The notes: generated by a model from the letters alone, not told the origin. A stretch of DNA of 64,000 nt from Peptoniphilus ovalis (GCF_018919265.1 NZ_JAHLQO010000005.1:1-64000), one strand, 5' to 3'; shown: positions 1 to 12,151, numbered from the stretch's first letter. Numbers and translations are program-made.

Positions 1-118
1 ATCTGTCATGTAGTGTTTTTGTTATTGCTGCTGTAAGTGTTGTCTTACCGTGGTCAACGTGACCGATTGTTCCAATGTTAACATGTGGTTTATTTCTTTC
101 AAATTTTGATTTAGCCAT
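1..118 (-). CDS. tuf: Elongation factor Tu, N-terminal part (cut by window edge)
   Basis: EF-Tu carries aminoacyl-tRNA to the ribosome in a GTP-dependent way. Only the first 39 codons are present. They read [20 protein letters not shown] and continue with the G1 P-loop motif GHVDHGKTT, which is diagnostic of EF-Tu. The gene runs leftwards out of the window. A good ribosome site (GGAGG) lies in the 18-base gap after fusA, so it is the last visible gene of the rpsL-rpsG-fusA-tuf operon. Confidence 0.96.
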   Translation of the reverse strand, partial: MAKSKFERNKPHVNIGTIGHVDHGKTTLTAAITKTLHDR

Positions 119-136
119 TATAATCCTCCTAAATAA

Positions 137-2212
137 TTAGTCTTTCTTTTTATCTCCAACTACTTCTTCTGCAATTGAAGCAGGTACTTCTTCGTAGTGA
201 TCGAATTGCATTGAGTAGTTTGCTCTACCTTGTGTATTTGAACGTAAGCTTGTTGCGTAACCAAACATTTCTGCTAGTGGTACATAAGCTGTAACAACTT
301 GAGCTCCAGCTACAAGTTCCATACCTTCCATTCTTCCACGTCTTGAGTTGATGTCTCCGATTACATCTCCCATGTATTCTTCAGGAGTAGTAACTTCAAC
401 CTTCATCATTGGTTCAAGAAGAACTGGGTCAGCCTTAGCAAGTGCATCTCTAAGAGCCATAGAACCTGCTATCTTAAATGCCATTTCTGAAGAGTCAACT
501 TCGTGGTAAGAACCATCGTAAAGAGTTACCTTTACATCAAGAACTTCGTATCCACCAACAATACCTGATTGTAGTGCTTCTTCAATACCTTGTTGAGTTG
601 GTCCAATAAATTCTTTAGGAATAGCACCACCAACAATTGCATTTTCAAATATAAAGCCTTCACCTGGTTGATTAGGTTCGATTCTAATCTTAGCGTGACC
701 ATATTGTCCACGACCACCAGATTGACGAGCGTATTTAGCTTCGCCTTCAGCTGCTTTTCTAATACCTTCTCTATAAGATACTTGAGGGTTACCGATATTA
801 GCCTCAACTTTAAATTCTCTTAGAAGTCTATCAACGATGATATCAAGGTGAAGTTCACCCATACCAGCGATAATAGTTTGTCCAGTTTCATCATCAGTAT
901 AAGTTTTGAAAGTTGGATCTTCTTCAGCAAGTTTTGCAAGTGCAATTGCCATCTTGTCTTGAGAAGCTTTAGTCTTTGGTTCAATAGCTACTGAGATTAC
1001 TGGTTCTGGGAATTCCATGTTTTCAAGAATTACTTGAGCTTTTTCGTCACATAGAGTGTCTCCAGTAGTAGTATCTTTAAGACCTACAGCTGCAGCAATT
1101 TCTCCAGTATGGATTTCGTCAAGTTCTTCTCTCTTGTTAGCGTGCATTTGAAGGATTCTACCGATTCTTTCACGCTTACCTTTAGAAGCATTCATTACAT
1201 ATGAACCAGCTTCAAGAATACCTGAATAAACTCTAAAATATGCTAACTTACCAACATATGGGTCAGTAACAATTTTAAATGCAAGTGCTGAGAATGGTTC
1301 ATCATCTGATGGATGTCTTTCAACTTCGTTGCCATCTAAGTCTGTACCTGTAATAGCAGGGATATCAAGTGGAGATGGTAGGTAGTCAATAATCGCATCA
1401 AGAAGTAATTGAACTCCCTTATTTTTATAAGAAGATCCACAAGAAACTGGAGTCATCTTAACTGCAAGAGTTCCCTTTCTAATAGCCTTCTTTAATGTTT
1501 CATTATCTATATCTTCACCTTCAAGATAAGCCATCATTAAATCTTCATCAAATTCAGATGCCTTTTCAATTAGGTTTTCTCTGTATTCATTTGCTTGATC
1601 TAGGTAATCATCTGGAACATCAGTGATTTCAATTTCTTTACCTAGTTCATCCTTGTAAATTTCAGCTTTCATTTCTACAAGGTCAATCATTCCAATGAAA
1701 GTATCTTCTGCACCAATTGGAATTTGGATAGGAACTGGATTACCTTTAAGTTTCTTATCGATTGTATCAACAGATCTAAAGAAATCAGCACCAGTAACGT
1801 CCATTTTGTTAATATGTGCAATTCTTGGTACACCATATTTATCTGCTTGTCTCCAAACAGTTTCTGATTGTGGTTCTACCCCTGATTTAGCATCAAATAA
1901 TGCAACTGCACCGTCAAGAACTCTTAGAGATCTTTCAACTTCAACAGTAAAGTCAACGTGTCCTGGAGTGTCTATGATGTTTAATCTATGATCTCTCCAG
2001 TGAGCTGTTGTAGCTGCAGAAGTAATAGTAATACCTCTTTCTTGCTCTTGTTCCATCCAGTCCATTTGTGCTCCACCTTCGTGAGTTTCTCCTATTTTGT
2101 GGATTTTACCAGCGTAAAATAGAATACGTTCAGTTGTAGTAGTTTTACCAGCATCAATATGGGCCATAATACCTATATTTCTAACTTTCTCTAATGGATA
2201 ATCTCGAGACAT
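137..2212 (-). CDS. fusA: Elongation factor G
   Basis: EF-G is the GTPase that moves tRNA and mRNA through the ribosome. The 691 residues are full length for the family. GTPase motifs are clear: G1 [11 protein letters not shown] (residues 17-27), G3 DTPGH (81-85), G4 NKMD (135-138). The carboxyl half holds the usual EF-G domains, including the RGQYGH stretch of domain IV. The start follows a strong AGGGGAGGAAG ribosome site. It lies 15 bases after rpsG and 18 bases before tuf, in the standard bacterial str operon order. Confidence 0.98.
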   Translation of the reverse strand: MSRDYPLEKVRNIGIMAHIDAGKTTTTERILFYAGKIHKIGETHEGGAQMDWMEQEQERGITITSAATTAHWRDHRLNIIDTPGHVDFTVEVERSLRVLDGAVALFDAKSGVEPQSETVWRQADKYGVPRIAHINKMDVTGADFFRSVDTIDKKLKGNPVPIQIPIGAEDTFIGMIDLVEMKAEIYKDELGKEIEITDVPDDYLDQANEYRENLIEKASEFDEDLMMAYLEGEDIDNETLKKAIRKGTLAVKMTPVSCGSSYKNKGVQLLLDAIIDYLPSPLDIPAITGTDLDGNEVERHPSDDEPFSALAFKIVTDPYVGKLAYFRVYSGILEAGSYVMNASKGKRERIGRILQMHANKREELDEIHTGEIAAAVGLKDTTTGDTLCDEKAQVILENMEFPEPVISVAIEPKTKASQDKMAIALAKLAEEDPTFKTYTDDETGQTIIAGMGELHLDIIVDRLLREFKVEANIGNPQVSYREGIRKAAEGEAKYARQSGGRGQYGHAKIRIEPNQPGEGFIFENAIVGGAIPKEFIGPTQQGIEEALQSGIVGGYEVLDVKVTLYDGSYHEVDSSEMAFKIAGSMALRDALAKADPVLLEPMMKVEVTTPEEYMGDVIGDINSRRGRMEGMELVAGAQVVTAYVPLAEMFGYATSLRSNTQGRANYSMQFDHYEEVPASIAEEVVGDKKKD

Positions 2213-2227
2213 TTCTTCCTCCCCTTA

Positions 2228-2698
2228 TTACCATCTATAGTGTGCAAATGCCTTGTTGGCTTCTGCTGTTCTATGCATTTCATCTTTTCTCTTAACGCTT
2301 CCGCCAAGACCATTAGATGCATCTAGAATTTCTTTTGCAAGTCTTTCGTGCATTGTCTTTTCGCCTCTAGCTCTTGCATATTTAACTAGCCATCTTAGTC
2401 CTAGTGTTTGGCGTCTTTCCGGTCTAACTTCCATAGGAACTTGGTAAGTAGCACCACCAATTCTTCTACCTTTTACTTCAAGTACAGGCATTACATTATT
2501 TAGTGCCTTGTAAAATACTTCTAGTGCGTCCTCTCCTGTTTGTTCAGAAACAGTTTCAAGTGCTCCATAAACAATTCTTTGAGCAGTACCTTTTTTACCG
2601 TCAAGCATAACATTGTTTATAAGTTTTGTGATAACTACATCACTATACATTGGATCAGCCATAACTTCACGTTTTTGGATATGTCCTTTTCTTGGCAT
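2228..2698 (-). CDS. rpsG: 30S ribosomal protein S7
   Basis: S7 nucleates assembly of the 30S head and contacts the E site. The protein is 156 residues, the usual bacterial length. It starts [12 protein letters not shown] and contains the conserved [16 protein letters not shown] block and the family's C-terminal [15 protein letters not shown]-type ending. It follows rpsL by 92 bases and precedes fusA by 15. No terminator is seen in the rpsL-rpsG gap, so the genes are taken as co-transcribed. Confidence 0.98.
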   Translation of the reverse strand: MPRKGHIQKREVMADPMYSDVVITKLINNVMLDGKKGTAQRIVYGALETVSEQTGEDALEVFYKALNNVMPVLEVKGRRIGGATYQVPMEVRPERRQTLGLRWLVKYARARGEKTMHERLAKEILDASNGLGGSVKRKDEMHRTAEANKAFAHYRW

Positions 2699-2790
2699 AA
2701 CTTCCCTCCTTAACTATTTTCAGTCGATTCATTGGTACTCAGGTTGAGCCCGTAAGCCAAAAAATCTATAATAATCATAAAAAAATTCTA

Positions 2791-3204
2791 TCAGTTCTTA
2801 GGTTTTTTAGTACCATATTTAGATCTTGATTGTTTTCTATCAGTAACTCCTGCTGTATCTAGAGTTCCTCTAACAATATGATATCTAACCCCTGGTAAAT
2901 CCTTAACTCTTCCACCACGTATTAAAACAACACTGTGTTCTTGAAGATTGTGACCAATTCCTGGAATGTAAGCCATTACTTCGTATCCGTTAGTTAAACG
3001 AACTCTGGCAACTTTTCTTAAAGCTGAGTTAGGTTTCTTAGGTGTTACTGTTCTTACTGCAACACATACTCCTCTTTTTTGTGGAGAATTAACTTCTGTT
3101 TCAACTTTCTTTAAAGTATCGTAGTTTACATCAAGAGCTGGTGATTTAGATTTACTGTGAATTTTCTTTCTACCATTTCTTACTAATTGGTTAATTGTAG
3201 GCAT
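2791..3204 (-). CDS. rpsL: 30S ribosomal protein S12
   Basis: S12 is a decoding-centre protein. Its 137 residues include the conserved [11 protein letters not shown] and [12 protein letters not shown] loops. The lysines altered in streptomycin-resistant mutants of other bacteria are present as wild type in both loops. The gene starts the rpsL-rpsG-fusA-tuf transcript. A near-consensus promoter lies about 85 bases upstream of the start, and a 10-bp hairpin lies in the leader. An AGGAGG ribosome site precedes the start codon. Confidence 0.98.
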   Translation of the reverse strand: MPTINQLVRNGRKKIHSKSKSPALDVNYDTLKKVETEVNSPQKRGVCVAVRTVTPKKPNSALRKVARVRLTNGYEVMAYIPGIGHNLQEHSVVLIRGGRVKDLPGVRYHIVRGTLDTAGVTDRKQSRSKYGTKKPKN

Positions 3205-3247
3205 TCTTGCACCTCCTGTTTAAAATAATGATATTTGCACATTACTA

Positions 3248-3270
3248 AGACTACCTAAAATAGGTAGTCT
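3248..3270 (-). repeat. Perfect 10-bp inverted repeat in the rpsL leader
   Basis: Arms 3248-3257 (agactaccta) and 3261-3270 (taggtagtct) are exact reverse complements around a 3-base loop. It lies 44 bases upstream of the rpsL start codon, in the transcribed leader just downstream of the promoter. No U-run follows in either direction, so it is not an intrinsic terminator. It may stabilise the 5' end of the mRNA or be a protein-binding site; that is inference. Confidence 0.6.
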
Positions 3271-3288
3271 CGTCTCAAATACTGTTCA

Positions 3289-3317
3289 ATTTTACCATTT
3301 AAAGCAAATTAAGTCAA
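3289..3317 (-). promoter_or_regulatory. Promoter of the rpsL-rpsG-fusA-tuf operon
   Basis: On the minus strand a TTGACT -35 (3312-3317) and a TAAAAT -10 (3289-3294) are separated by exactly 17 bases, with a TG just before the -10. This fits a strong housekeeping sigma-factor promoter. It explains how the str genes are expressed although rpoC ends with its own terminator. Confidence 0.8.
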
Positions 3318-3368
3318 CTAAAAATTTGATAAAATGGGAGTTTCTTCAAACTTTTTTAAACTTTAATA

Positions 3369-3980
3369 TTAATCTAAACTTATAAAAATAAATCTATCAA
3401 AATTAAAAATATTATAAAAAGTTACAATTACAAATAATAAAATAAAAATAATTTCACTTATAAGAAATATTTTTTTATAAATATCATTATTTACAAAATA
3501 TTTCTTCAAAACTTTTTTATCAACTATATACTTAAAAGCAAAGTGAATAAATAAAGCGAGAATCAGCGTAATAAAATAATCTCTAGAACTAATTCCATAA
3601 ATTTTTATTTTTTCATCATTAATTAAACTAAAGGGCATGGAGCAAATAACTGCGACAATGGAAATAAATATAAAACTTATTTTATCAACAACTGGGTTAT
3701 TTATTAGAAATTCTCCCCTTTTACTTTGACTAGCAAGTGTAAGTATTGCCCACGCTACAAATATAACTGCTCCAAAAACTAATATTTTTGGAAAATCATA
3801 AAAAGAAAAAGGATCATTATACAAATTTCTTTGAATGTCCATTAAAACATAGGAAGTGAAAATAAAATAATATTTAAAATCAGATTCATCTTTATTTCCA
3901 TAAAAGATTTTAGAGAAAACCAAGAAAATAAAAATAGCTAACACCATGCTTATAGAACTTCTATAATCTTTTAAAATCAT
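3369..3980 (-). CDS. Unknown multi-pass membrane protein
   Basis: Not recognised. The start is set at the ATG (MILKDYRSS), giving 203 residues, because the longer frame begins at a GTG that is part of this gene's own GAGGTGG ribosome site. The protein is very hydrophobic with about six predicted membrane segments and short polar loops. Its C-terminal part (NNDIYKKIFLISEIIFILLF) resembles that of its upstream neighbour (EKDKYRKIFIALNFIY), so the two may be tandem paralogues. It lies 11 bases after that gene, in the rpoC-rpsL gap. No catalytic motif is visible. Confidence 0.7.
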   Translation of the reverse strand: MILKDYRSSISMVLAIFIFLVFSKIFYGNKDESDFKYYFIFTSYVLMDIQRNLYNDPFSFYDFPKILVFGAVIFVAWAILTLASQSKRGEFLINNPVVDKISFIFISIVAVICSMPFSLINDEKIKIYGISSRDYFITLILALFIHFAFKYIVDKKVLKKYFVNNDIYKKIFLISEIIFILLFVIVTFYNIFNFDRFIFISLD

Positions 3981-3990
3981 ATCAACCACC

Positions 3991-4572
3991 TCATTGACCC
4001 CAAATCTTTAAATTTTCTAAATTTACATATAAATATACTTTTTCTGCTACATAGATAACTAGATATATAAAATTAAGTGCAATAAAAATTTTTCTATACT
4101 TATCTTTTTCTACAAATACTTCTTTTAACGCTCTTCTAACAGTTATTAATACAAAAAAGAATACTAAAATCGCTTCAACAAAAATATATTTTCTAAGTTC
4201 ATCAAGATGATAAAAAATTTCTAAATCAAATATTGAGTTGAAAATATAATAACTTAATGCTGAAATAATTAAAATTATTTCTGTATAAATCAATATGTAC
4301 TTATTGAGATTAATGTTTTTCTTAAAAGTTTTTCCACTTTCTGTCATTGAATAAAATTTGAATAAGAAAAAGGATGCAAGCATTGTTATAAAAAACACTT
4401 TTGTTTTAAAAGTATCAAAGAACAATCTGTCTTGAAAAACTAATATGTATAGCGAGCTTCCTGCAAATCCATAAGTAGGACTCACTTCATCTTTTCTCAT
4501 ATAACTTATTGCGACAAGAAGTCCAACTGCAACTAATACTAGGTAAAAAATTAATTTTACACCTTCATTCAT
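3991..4572 (-). CDS. Unknown multi-pass membrane protein
   Basis: Not recognised. It has 193 residues with about five to six hydrophobic segments and a charged loop near residues 75-90. The start has a good AGAGGTGG ribosome site. It is the first of a two-gene unit placed between rpoC and rpsL, transcribed from a probable extended -10 promoter just after the rpoC terminator. The C-terminal third looks related to the following 203-residue protein. A role in envelope sensing or transport is possible, but nothing in the sequence proves it. Confidence 0.7.
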   Translation of the reverse strand: MNEGVKLIFYLVLVAVGLLVAISYMRKDEVSPTYGFAGSSLYILVFQDRLFFDTFKTKVFFITMLASFFLFKFYSMTESGKTFKKNINLNKYILIYTEIILIISALSYYIFNSIFDLEIFYHLDELRKYIFVEAILVFFFVLITVRRALKEVFVEKDKYRKIFIALNFIYLVIYVAEKVYLYVNLENLKIWGQ

Positions 4573-4591
4573 AATCCACCTCTATAAATAC

Positions 4592-4600
4592 ATTTTACCA
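4592..4600 (-). promoter_or_regulatory. Probable extended -10 promoter of the membrane-protein pair
   Basis: The minus strand reads TGGTAAAAT, a TGn extended -10 (hexamer 4592-4597), about 20 bases before the start of the 193-residue protein. No convincing -35 is seen. It sits immediately downstream of the rpoC terminator. Confidence 0.45.
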
Positions 4601-4626
4601 TTCTAAATAGATAAATAAAAGTTTAC

Positions 4627-4654
4627 AAAAAAAGATGCTGCATAAAGCAACATC
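4627..4654 (-). terminator. Intrinsic terminator of rpoBC
   Basis: Minus-strand hairpin with 8-bp arms (4647-4654 and 4634-4641, one G-U pair), a short loop, and a run of seven U. It lies 16 bases after the rpoC stop codon. Confidence 0.88.
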
Positions 4655-4669
4655 TCTTTTCTAATTTAT

Positions 4670-7600
4670 TTATTCTTCTTCAACTGTTTCAAGTTCAAGT
4701 TTTAAATCTTTTTTAGTAACTACTTCAGAGTTTTCTAAAATATTATATTCTTCTCTTAACTCATCATTAACAGCAATTTGAACTCTAGAATTTGATCTAG
4801 TACCTGTACCTGCTGGAATTAATTGTCCGATAATAATATTTTCTTTTAAGCCTTCTAGCTTATCAACTTTTCCCTTAATTGCCGCATCTGTAAGAACTCT
4901 AGTAGTTTCTTGGAATGATGCTGCTGATAAGAAGGAATCTGTTGCAAGTGAAGCCTTTGTTATACCAAGAAGATTTATAACACCAATTGCTGGTTGTCTT
5001 CCTTCTTCAATAGCTTCAGCATTTGCTCTCTTATAATCAACTACATTTACAAGTGAACCTGGAAGTAAGTCAGTTTCGCCTGGATCTTCGATTTTGCATT
5101 TTGATAGCATTTGTCTAACAATGATTTCAATATGCTTGTCGTTGATATCTACCCCTTGTAGTCTGTAAACTCTTTGAACTTCTTTTACAATATATTCTTC
5201 AACGCCCTTAGGTCCTTTAACACGAAGTAAGTCTTGAGGATATACTGAACCTTGAGTTAGTTCATCTCCTGCTTCGACTTCATCTCCTGTTTTAACCTTA
5301 AGTCTTGAGCCATAAACTATATTGTAAGTATCAACTGAACCGTCTTCTGTTGTAATAACAACTTCTCTTTTCTTAGCAGTTTCCTTAACTTCAACAACTC
5401 CTGCTCTTTCAGCAATTATTGCAAGTCCCTTAGGTTTTCTAGCTTCGAAAAGTTCTTCAACTCTAGGAAGACCTTGTGTGATGTCGGCTGCAGATGCTAC
5501 CCCACCAGTGTGGAAAGTTCTCATTGTAAGTTGTGTACCTGGTTCACCAATTGATTGAGCAGCTATTACACCAACAGCTTCTCCAATGCTTATGTGAGAA
5601 CCTGTTGCAAGGTTTTTACCATAGCAGTGTGCACAAACTCCATTTTTACTCTTACATCCAAGAACTGATCTAACCTTTACATCAGTGATGCCTGCAGCTT
5701 CAATTTCAACTGCAACCTCATCAGGGATTTGTTCATTTGCATGAACCATAATTTCTCCAGTTTCTGGATGAACTATATCTTCAAAGGCATATCTTCCTTC
5801 GATTCTGTCAGCAAGTGATTCGATTAATTCCTTGCCATCTTTAAATGCTCTTGCCACAAGATATTCATCAGTTCCACAGTCTTCTTCTGAGATTATAACT
5901 TGTTGTGAAACATCTACTAGTCTTCTTGTCAAATATCCTGAGTCGGCAGTTCTTAGAGCAGTATCGGCAAGACCCTTTCTAGAACCATGGGCTGACATGT
6001 AGAATTCAAGTACTGATAATCCTTCTCTAAAGTTTGAAGTGATTGGAACTTCTATTGTTCTACCTGAAGGTGATGCCATAAGTCCACGCATACCTGCAAG
6101 TTGTCTAATTTGATTCTTAGAACCTCTGGCTCCTGAATCTGCCATGATATAGATATTGTTTAGCTCATCAAAGCCATCCATTACATCATCAGTTAAGTCA
6201 TCAGTTGCCTTGTTCCAAATTTCAATTACCTTTTCATATCTTTCTTCATCAGAGATAAGACCTCTTCTGAAAGCTTTTTCGTATTTAGCAACTTCTTTTT
6301 CTGCATCTGCTAAGATTTGTGGTTTAGACTCTGGAATTTGAACATCACCCATTGATATTGAAATAGCTCCAATAGTTGAGTAATGGTATCCATTAGCCTT
6401 AATATCATCTAATAGTTTAGCAGTTTTAAGGTTGCCGTGTTTTTTATAAGTTTTTTCAATTATTTTACCAAGAAGTTTCTTGTCAATTACTTGATCAATT
6501 TCAAGAGAATATTTATCTTCGTCTCTATTTACAAAGCCTAAGTCTTGTGGGATAAATTCATTTACCAAAAATCTTCCAACAGTAGAAGAAACAATTTTCC
6601 CTCTTTTGTCGTTTTCATCTGCAAATCTTCTCACAGAAACATGAGATTGTAGATGTAAAAATCCTGACTCATAAGCGTGGAACATTTCATCATAGTTTCT
6701 ATAAATTGATCCATCGCCTGGCATTTTATCTTTTCTGTCTAATGTTAAATAGTAAGAACCCAAAACCATATCTTGAGTAGGTGTTGTAATTGGCTTACCA
6801 TCTTTTAGAGCTAAGATGTTATTTGTAGAAAGCATTAAAAGTCTAGCTTCTGCTTGGGCTTCTGTTGAAAGTGGTAAATGGACAGCCATTTGGTCCCCAT
6901 CAAAGTCGGCGTTGTATGCAGTACAGCTAAGTGGATGAAGTTTAATAGCTTTACCTTCAACTAAGACTGGTTCAAAAGCTTGAATTCCAAGTCTGTGAAG
7001 AGTCGGTGCACGGTTAAGTAGCACTGGGTGGTCCTTGATTACATCTTCAAGCACATCCCAAACTTCTTCTCTTCCTCTTTCTACCATTCTCTTTGCTGAT
7101 TTTATATTATAAGTTAATTCTCTAGCTACAAGCTCTCTCATTACAAAAGGCTTAAATAGTTCTAGAGCCATATTTTTTGGAAGTCCACATTGATAAAATT
7201 TAAGGTCTGGACCAACTACGATTACAGAACGTCCAGAGTAGTCAACTCTTTTACCAAGTAGGTTTTGACGGAAACGACCTTGCTTACCCTTTAACATTTC
7301 TGAAAGAGATTTAAGTGGTCTGTTACCAGGACCAGTTACAGGTCTTCCTCTTCTTCCATTGTCAATAAGTGCATCTACAGATTCTTGAAGCATTCTCTTT
7401 TCGTTTCTTACAATGATATCTGGTGCATTTATATCCATTAACTTTTTAAGTCTGTTATTTCTATTTACAATTCTTCTATATAAATCATTTAAATCACTTG
7501 TAGCAAATCTACCACCATCAAGTTGAACCATAGGTCTTAAATCTGGTGGGATTACTGGAATCGCATCTAATATCATCCATTCAGGCTTGTTGTCTGATTG

Positions 7601-8257
7601 AATAAAAGCATCAATTACTTCTAGTCTTCTTGTGATTCTGATTTTCTTTTGACCAGTTGCATCTTGAAGCTCTTCAGTTAACTCGTCATTTTCCTTTTGA
7701 AGGTCAACTTTTTCAAGTAAATCTCTAATAGCTTCTGCACCCATTTTTGCAGTGAATTTATCTCCGAATTCTCTTTTAAATTCTCTGTATTCAATTTCAG
7801 TCAAAAGTTGCTTTTCATAAAGTGTAGTTTCACCTGGTTCTACATGAGTAACTATATATGATGCAAAGTAAAGCACCTTTTCAAGAGCTCTTGGACTCAT
7901 GTCAAGGACAAGACCCATTCTTGAAGGAATTCCCTTAAAGTACCAAATGTGAGAAACTGGAGCGGCAAGTTCAATATGACCCATTCTTTCACGACGAACC
8001 TTAGCCTTAGTTACTTCAACTCCACATTTTTCACAGACTACTCCCTTATATCTAACTCTCTTATACTTACCACAAGAGCATTCCCAATCCTTAGTAGGTC
8101 CAAAAATCTTTTCGCAGAATAGACCTTCCTTTTCTGGTTTTAATGTTCTGTAGTTAATAGTTTCCGGTTTTTTTACCTCACCATAAGACCATGATCTAAT
8201 CTTTTCTGGTGAAGCAAGTCCAATTTTTATTGAATGGAATAATTCATGTTCGCTCAA
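4670..8257 (-). CDS. rpoC: RNA polymerase subunit beta'
   Basis: Catalytic large subunit of RNA polymerase, 1195 residues, full length for Firmicutes. The N-terminal zinc site uses C60, C62, C75 and C78. The active-site Mg-binding motif NADFDGDQM is at 449-457. A second cysteine cluster (CGTDE... [14 protein letters not shown]) lies in the C-terminal half, as expected. The gene follows rpoB by 33 bases with a GGAG ribosome site and is closed by an intrinsic terminator. Confidence 0.98.
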   Translation of the reverse strand: MSEHELFHSIKIGLASPEKIRSWSYGEVKKPETINYRTLKPEKEGLFCEKIFGPTKDWECSCGKYKRVRYKGVVCEKCGVEVTKAKVRRERMGHIELAAPVSHIWYFKGIPSRMGLVLDMSPRALEKVLYFASYIVTHVEPGETTLYEKQLLTEIEYREFKREFGDKFTAKMGAEAIRDLLEKVDLQKENDELTEELQDATGQKKIRITRRLEVIDAFIQSDNKPEWMILDAIPVIPPDLRPMVQLDGGRFATSDLNDLYRRIVNRNNRLKKLMDINAPDIIVRNEKRMLQESVDALIDNGRRGRPVTGPGNRPLKSLSEMLKGKQGRFRQNLLGKRVDYSGRSVIVVGPDLKFYQCGLPKNMALELFKPFVMRELVARELTYNIKSAKRMVERGREEVWDVLEDVIKDHPVLLNRAPTLHRLGIQAFEPVLVEGKAIKLHPLSCTAYNADFDGDQMAVHLPLSTEAQAEARLLMLSTNNILALKDGKPITTPTQDMVLGSYYLTLDRKDKMPGDGSIYRNYDEMFHAYESGFLHLQSHVSVRRFADENDKRGKIVSSTVGRFLVNEFIPQDLGFVNRDEDKYSLEIDQVIDKKLLGKIIEKTYKKHGNLKTAKLLDDIKANGYHYSTIGAISISMGDVQIPESKPQILADAEKEVAKYEKAFRRGLISDEERYEKVIEIWNKATDDLTDDVMDGFDELNNIYIMADSGARGSKNQIRQLAGMRGLMASPSGRTIEVPITSNFREGLSVLEFYMSAHGSRKGLADTALRTADSGYLTRRLVDVSQQVIISEEDCGTDEYLVARAFKDGKELIESLADRIEGRYAFEDIVHPETGEIMVHANEQIPDEVAVEIEAAGITDVKVRSVLGCKSKNGVCAHCYGKNLATGSHISIGEAVGVIAAQSIGEPGTQLTMRTFHTGGVASAADITQGLPRVEELFEARKPKGLAIIAERAGVVEVKETAKKREVVITTEDGSVDTYNIVYGSRLKVKTGDEVEAGDELTQGSVYPQDLLRVKGPKGVEEYIVKEVQRVYRLQGVDINDKHIEIIVRQMLSKCKIEDPGETDLLPGSLVNVVDYKRANAEAIEEGRQPAIGVINLLGITKASLATDSFLSAASFQETTRVLTDAAIKGKVDKLEGLKENIIIGQLIPAGTGTRSNSRVQIAVNDELREEYNILENSEVVTKKDLKLELETVEEE

Positions 8258-8290
8258 GGAGCACTTCTCCTTTCATATTACAATTGAATA

Positions 8291-11200
8291 TTAATCATCA
8301 ATTGAGTCATTATCGTCATCGTAGTCGTCTTCATCATCACTATCTTCATCTTCATAGTAATGACTGTTTTCAAAAGACTCTACTTCATCATTAGATATAG
8401 TTCTAATTCCTGCAGTAGGATTTGAGCTTGAATGTTCAATTAGCTCTTTAATGTCATCTTCAGATTCAGTGTTTTTGTCATCTATATTGTCAATCTTTGT
8501 TAATTCATCTTCATCAACTTCAAGATCAACTTCATGTCCATTTTCATCAAGAACTTGGATTTCTAATGCAAGTGATTGAAGTTCCTTAATAAGAACTTTA
8601 AAGGATTCTGGCACTCCTGGTTGAGGAATATTTTCTCCCTTAACAATTGCTTCATAAGTCTTAACACGTCCTACTATATCATCAGACTTAACTGTAAGCA
8701 TTTCTTGAAGTGTATAACTTGCACCATAGGCTTCAAGAGCCCAAACTTCCATTTCTCCAAATCTTTGTCCACCAAATTGAGCCTTTCCTCCTAGTGGTTG
8801 TTGAGTTACTAGTGAGTAAGGTCCTGTTGAACGAGCATGGATCTTTTCATCTACTAAGTGGTGAAGTTTTAACATATACATATATCCAACTGTAACTGGA
8901 TGGTCGAATTCTTCACCTGTTCTACCGTCACGAAGTTGAATCTTGCCATCTCTTGAGTATCCTGCTTTTTCAAGTGTGTCGAAGATGTCATTTTCATTAG
9001 CACCATCGAATACTGGAGTGGCCACATGCCATCCAAGTTTTTTAGCAGCAAGTCCCAAGTGAACTTCAAGTACTTGTCCAAGGTTCATACGAGATGGTAC
9101 CCCTAGTGGGTTTAGTACTATTTGGATAGGTGTTCCATCAGGCATATATGGCATGTCTTCTTTAGGCATTACTCTAGAAATTACACCCTTGTTACCGTGA
9201 CGACCACACATCTTATCTCCAACTTGGATTTTTCTCTTAGTTGCAACAAAGACTCTAACCATTTCGTTTACACCTGGTTGAAGTTCGTCGCCTTCAGATC
9301 TATTAAATGTTTTAACATCTACGACAATTCCATGTTCACCATGAGGTAGTCTTAGAGATGTGTCTCTTACTTCTCTTGCCTTTTCGCCAAAGATTGAACG
9401 AAGAAGTCTTTCTTCTGCAGATAGTTCAGTTTCTCCCTTTGGAGTAACTTTACCAACTAGGATATCTCCTGGTTTAACTTCTGCACCAATTCTAATAATT
9501 CCACGAGCATCAAGATCTTTTAACATATCTTCGCCCACATTTGGAATATCTCTTGTAATTTCTTCAGGTCCAAGTTTTGTATCTCTTGCTTCTGATTCGT
9601 ACTCTTCAATATGAAGTGAAGTTAGTACATCGTCTATAACAAGCTCTTGACTTACAAGCATGGCATCTTCATAGTTATATCCTTCCCAGTTCATAAAGGC
9701 AATGAGGATATTTTTACCTAGAGCCATTTCTCCCATGTCTGTACTTGGTCCATCTGCGATGATTTCACCAGCTTCTACCTTATCTCCAAAGCTTACAATA
9801 GGTCTTTGGTTAATAGTAGTACCTTGGTTACCACCCATGAATTTATGAAGTTTATAATTGTCAACTCCAGATTTATCGTCTCTTTCAATTTCAATGTGGT
9901 TTGAGTCAACTTTTTTAACTACACCAGCATTTTTAGCTACAATTACAACACCTGAGTCCTTTGCCGCTCTGTATTCAATACCTGTACCTACAACTGGTGC
10001 TTCAGTTTTAAGTAGAGGAACTGCTTGACGTTGCATGTTGGCACCCATTAGTGCTCTGTTGGCATCGTCGTTTTCAAGGAAAGGAATCATGGAAGTACCT
10101 ACAGCTACAATTTGTTGAGGTGAAACGTCCATGTAGTTTACATCTTTTATATCAAATATATCGGCATTACCGCCATGACCTCTGGCTGCAATTCTGTCTT
10201 CTACAAATTTGTTATTTTCGTCAAGCTTTTCATCAGCTTGTGCGATAATTTGCTCCCATTCGACATCTGCTGTTAGATAGTCGATTTGGTCAGTTACAAC
10301 TCCGTCTACAACTTTTCTGTATGGAGTTTCAATAAATCCGTATTCGTTGATTCTCGCATAAGTTGTAAGGGAAGTTATAAGTCCAATATTTGGACCTTCT
10401 GGCGTTTCAATAGGGCACATTCTTCCGTAGTGTGAGTTATGGACATCACGCACTTCAAATCCAGCTCTATCTCTGCTCAACCCACCAGGTCCAAGTGCAG
10501 ATAACCTTCTTTTGTGAGTTAATTCTGATAGAGGATTGTTTTGATCCATAAATTGTGAAAGTTGTGAAGAGCCAAAGAATTCTTTGATAGCTGCTGTCAC
10601 AGGTCTAATATTAATAAGTGATTGTGGAGTTGTTGCATCTACATCTTGTACAGTCATTCTTTCACGAATAACTCTTTCCATTCTAGATACACCAATTCTA
10701 AATTGATTTTGAAGAAGTTCACCAACTGAACGAATTCTTCTATTGCCTAAGTGGTCTATATCATCAACTTCTCCAATATTGTTTAATAAGTTAAATTCGT
10801 AATTGATACCAGCTATAATATCATCTACTAAAATATTTTTAGGAGATAATTCTCTATGAGCCTTTACAAGTTCTTCTTTAAACTTTTCAGTGTCATCTGA
10901 AAACTCTTCGAATAGCTCATCGAAAAGAGGTCTATACACCTTTTCTTTGAATCCCAATTCTTCCATTGAAAAATCAAGTTCATAAGCATCTACAAAAGTA
11001 AAGTTATTTCCTATAACGATAGTAGTTTCACTTGCGTGGTCTTGGTTTAAATCGGATTTTAATACAACCTGATTTACACCTGCTGATTCAATTCTATTTG
11101 CCATTTCTCTGTCGATATATCCATCAGTTTCAACTAGAACTTCTCCAGTCATTGGATCGATTATATCTTCTGCGGCAAAATTGTCTTCGATTCTAGCACT

Positions 11201-12040
11201 GATTCCCAATTTTTTGTTGAATTTATATCTTCCAACTTTTGCAAGATCGTATCTTCTGTCGTCGAAAAACATATTTTCAAATAGAGATTGTGCTGATTCA
11301 ATTGTTGGAGGCTCACCTGGTCTTAATTTTTTATAGATTTCAAGTAGAGCTTCACCCTTATTAGTTGTAATATCTTTTTCAAGAGTTTTTAAAACAGTTT
11401 CATTTTCACCAAGAACGTCAATGATTTCGCTATTAGATTCAACTCCAATTGCTCTTAAAAGAATTGTAATTGGAATTTTTCTAGTTCTGTCGATTCTTAC
11501 ATTGATTACTCCTTGAGCATCTGTTTCAAATTCAAGCCACGCCCCTCTGTTAGGGATAAGAGTTGCAGAATAAATCTTTTTACCAGTCTTGTCTCTGTCT
11601 TCTTTATAATACGCTCCCGGACTTCTTACAAGTTGCGAAACGACAACACGTTCTGCACCATTGATTACAAAAGTTCCAGTTGGAGTCATAAGTGGGAGAT
11701 CTCCCATGAAGACTTCTTGCTCCTTAACTTCTCCAGTTTCAGTATTTATTAGTCTAACTTTAACCTTTAAAGGAGCACTGTAATTAGTATCTCTTTGCTT
11801 TGATTCGTCGATATCATATTTAATATCTTCAGATAAATGATAGTCAACAAATTCTAAAATTAAATTTCCAGAGTAGTCCTCGATTGGAGAAACATCATCA
11901 AAAACCTCTTTCAACCCTTCATCAATTAACCATTTATATGAAGAAGTCTGCACGTCTAAGAGATTTGGAAGTGACATTACCTCATCTACACGAGAAAAAC
12001 TCATTCTCTCACGTTTCCCATATTTCACAGGATGTACCAT
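8291..12040 (-). CDS. rpoB: RNA polymerase subunit beta
   Basis: Beta subunit, 1249 residues. The rifampicin cluster ([15 protein letters not shown] onwards, about 489-515) keeps the residues that are D516, H526 and S531 in E. coli numbering, so no rifampicin-resistance change is visible. The C-terminus is an unusually acidic tail rich in D and E after about residue 1180 (for example [13 protein letters not shown]). It is first in the rpoBC unit, with its own promoter about 85-110 bases upstream and an AGGGTGA ribosome site. No rplL is visible upstream, so the usual rplJL-rpoBC linkage is broken here. Confidence 0.98.
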   Translation of the reverse strand: MVHPVKYGKRERMSFSRVDEVMSLPNLLDVQTSSYKWLIDEGLKEVFDDVSPIEDYSGNLILEFVDYHLSEDIKYDIDESKQRDTNYSAPLKVKVRLINTETGEVKEQEVFMGDLPLMTPTGTFVINGAERVVVSQLVRSPGAYYKEDRDKTGKKIYSATLIPNRGAWLEFETDAQGVINVRIDRTRKIPITILLRAIGVESNSEIIDVLGENETVLKTLEKDITTNKGEALLEIYKKLRPGEPPTIESAQSLFENMFFDDRRYDLAKVGRYKFNKKLGISARIEDNFAAEDIIDPMTGEVLVETDGYIDREMANRIESAGVNQVVLKSDLNQDHASETTIVIGNNFTFVDAYELDFSMEELGFKEKVYRPLFDELFEEFSDDTEKFKEELVKAHRELSPKNILVDDIIAGINYEFNLLNNIGEVDDIDHLGNRRIRSVGELLQNQFRIGVSRMERVIRERMTVQDVDATTPQSLINIRPVTAAIKEFFGSSQLSQFMDQNNPLSELTHKRRLSALGPGGLSRDRAGFEVRDVHNSHYGRMCPIETPEGPNIGLITSLTTYARINEYGFIETPYRKVVDGVVTDQIDYLTADVEWEQIIAQADEKLDENNKFVEDRIAARGHGGNADIFDIKDVNYMDVSPQQIVAVGTSMIPFLENDDANRALMGANMQRQAVPLLKTEAPVVGTGIEYRAAKDSGVVIVAKNAGVVKKVDSNHIEIERDDKSGVDNYKLHKFMGGNQGTTINQRPIVSFGDKVEAGEIIADGPSTDMGEMALGKNILIAFMNWEGYNYEDAMLVSQELVIDDVLTSLHIEEYESEARDTKLGPEEITRDIPNVGEDMLKDLDARGIIRIGAEVKPGDILVGKVTPKGETELSAEERLLRSIFGEKAREVRDTSLRLPHGEHGIVVDVKTFNRSEGDELQPGVNEMVRVFVATKRKIQVGDKMCGRHGNKGVISRVMPKEDMPYMPDGTPIQIVLNPLGVPSRMNLGQVLEVHLGLAAKKLGWHVATPVFDGANENDIFDTLEKAGYSRDGKIQLRDGRTGEEFDHPVTVGYMYMLKLHHLVDEKIHARSTGPYSLVTQQPLGGKAQFGGQRFGEMEVWALEAYGASYTLQEMLTVKSDDIVGRVKTYEAIVKGENIPQPGVPESFKVLIKELQSLALEIQVLDENGHEVDLEVDEDELTKIDNIDDKNTESEDDIKELIEHSSSNPTAGIRTISNDEVESFENSHYYEDEDSDDEDDYDDDNDSIDD

Positions 12041-12122
12041 TAATTTTTCACCCTAGCCTTTCAAATGAGTGTACCGAATTAGAGAACACTACGCCACTCT
12101 AATTGTTATTATGCAATTAATC

Positions 12123-12151
12123 ATTTTATCATTTGTATTATTATTTTTCAA
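12123..12151 (-). promoter_or_regulatory. rpoB promoter
   Basis: Minus-strand TTGAAA (12146-12151) and TAAAAT (12123-12128) separated by 17 bases, with a TG near the -10. It lies between the terminator of the DsrE-like gene and rpoB, and leaves an untranslated leader of about 75 bases. Confidence 0.78.
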
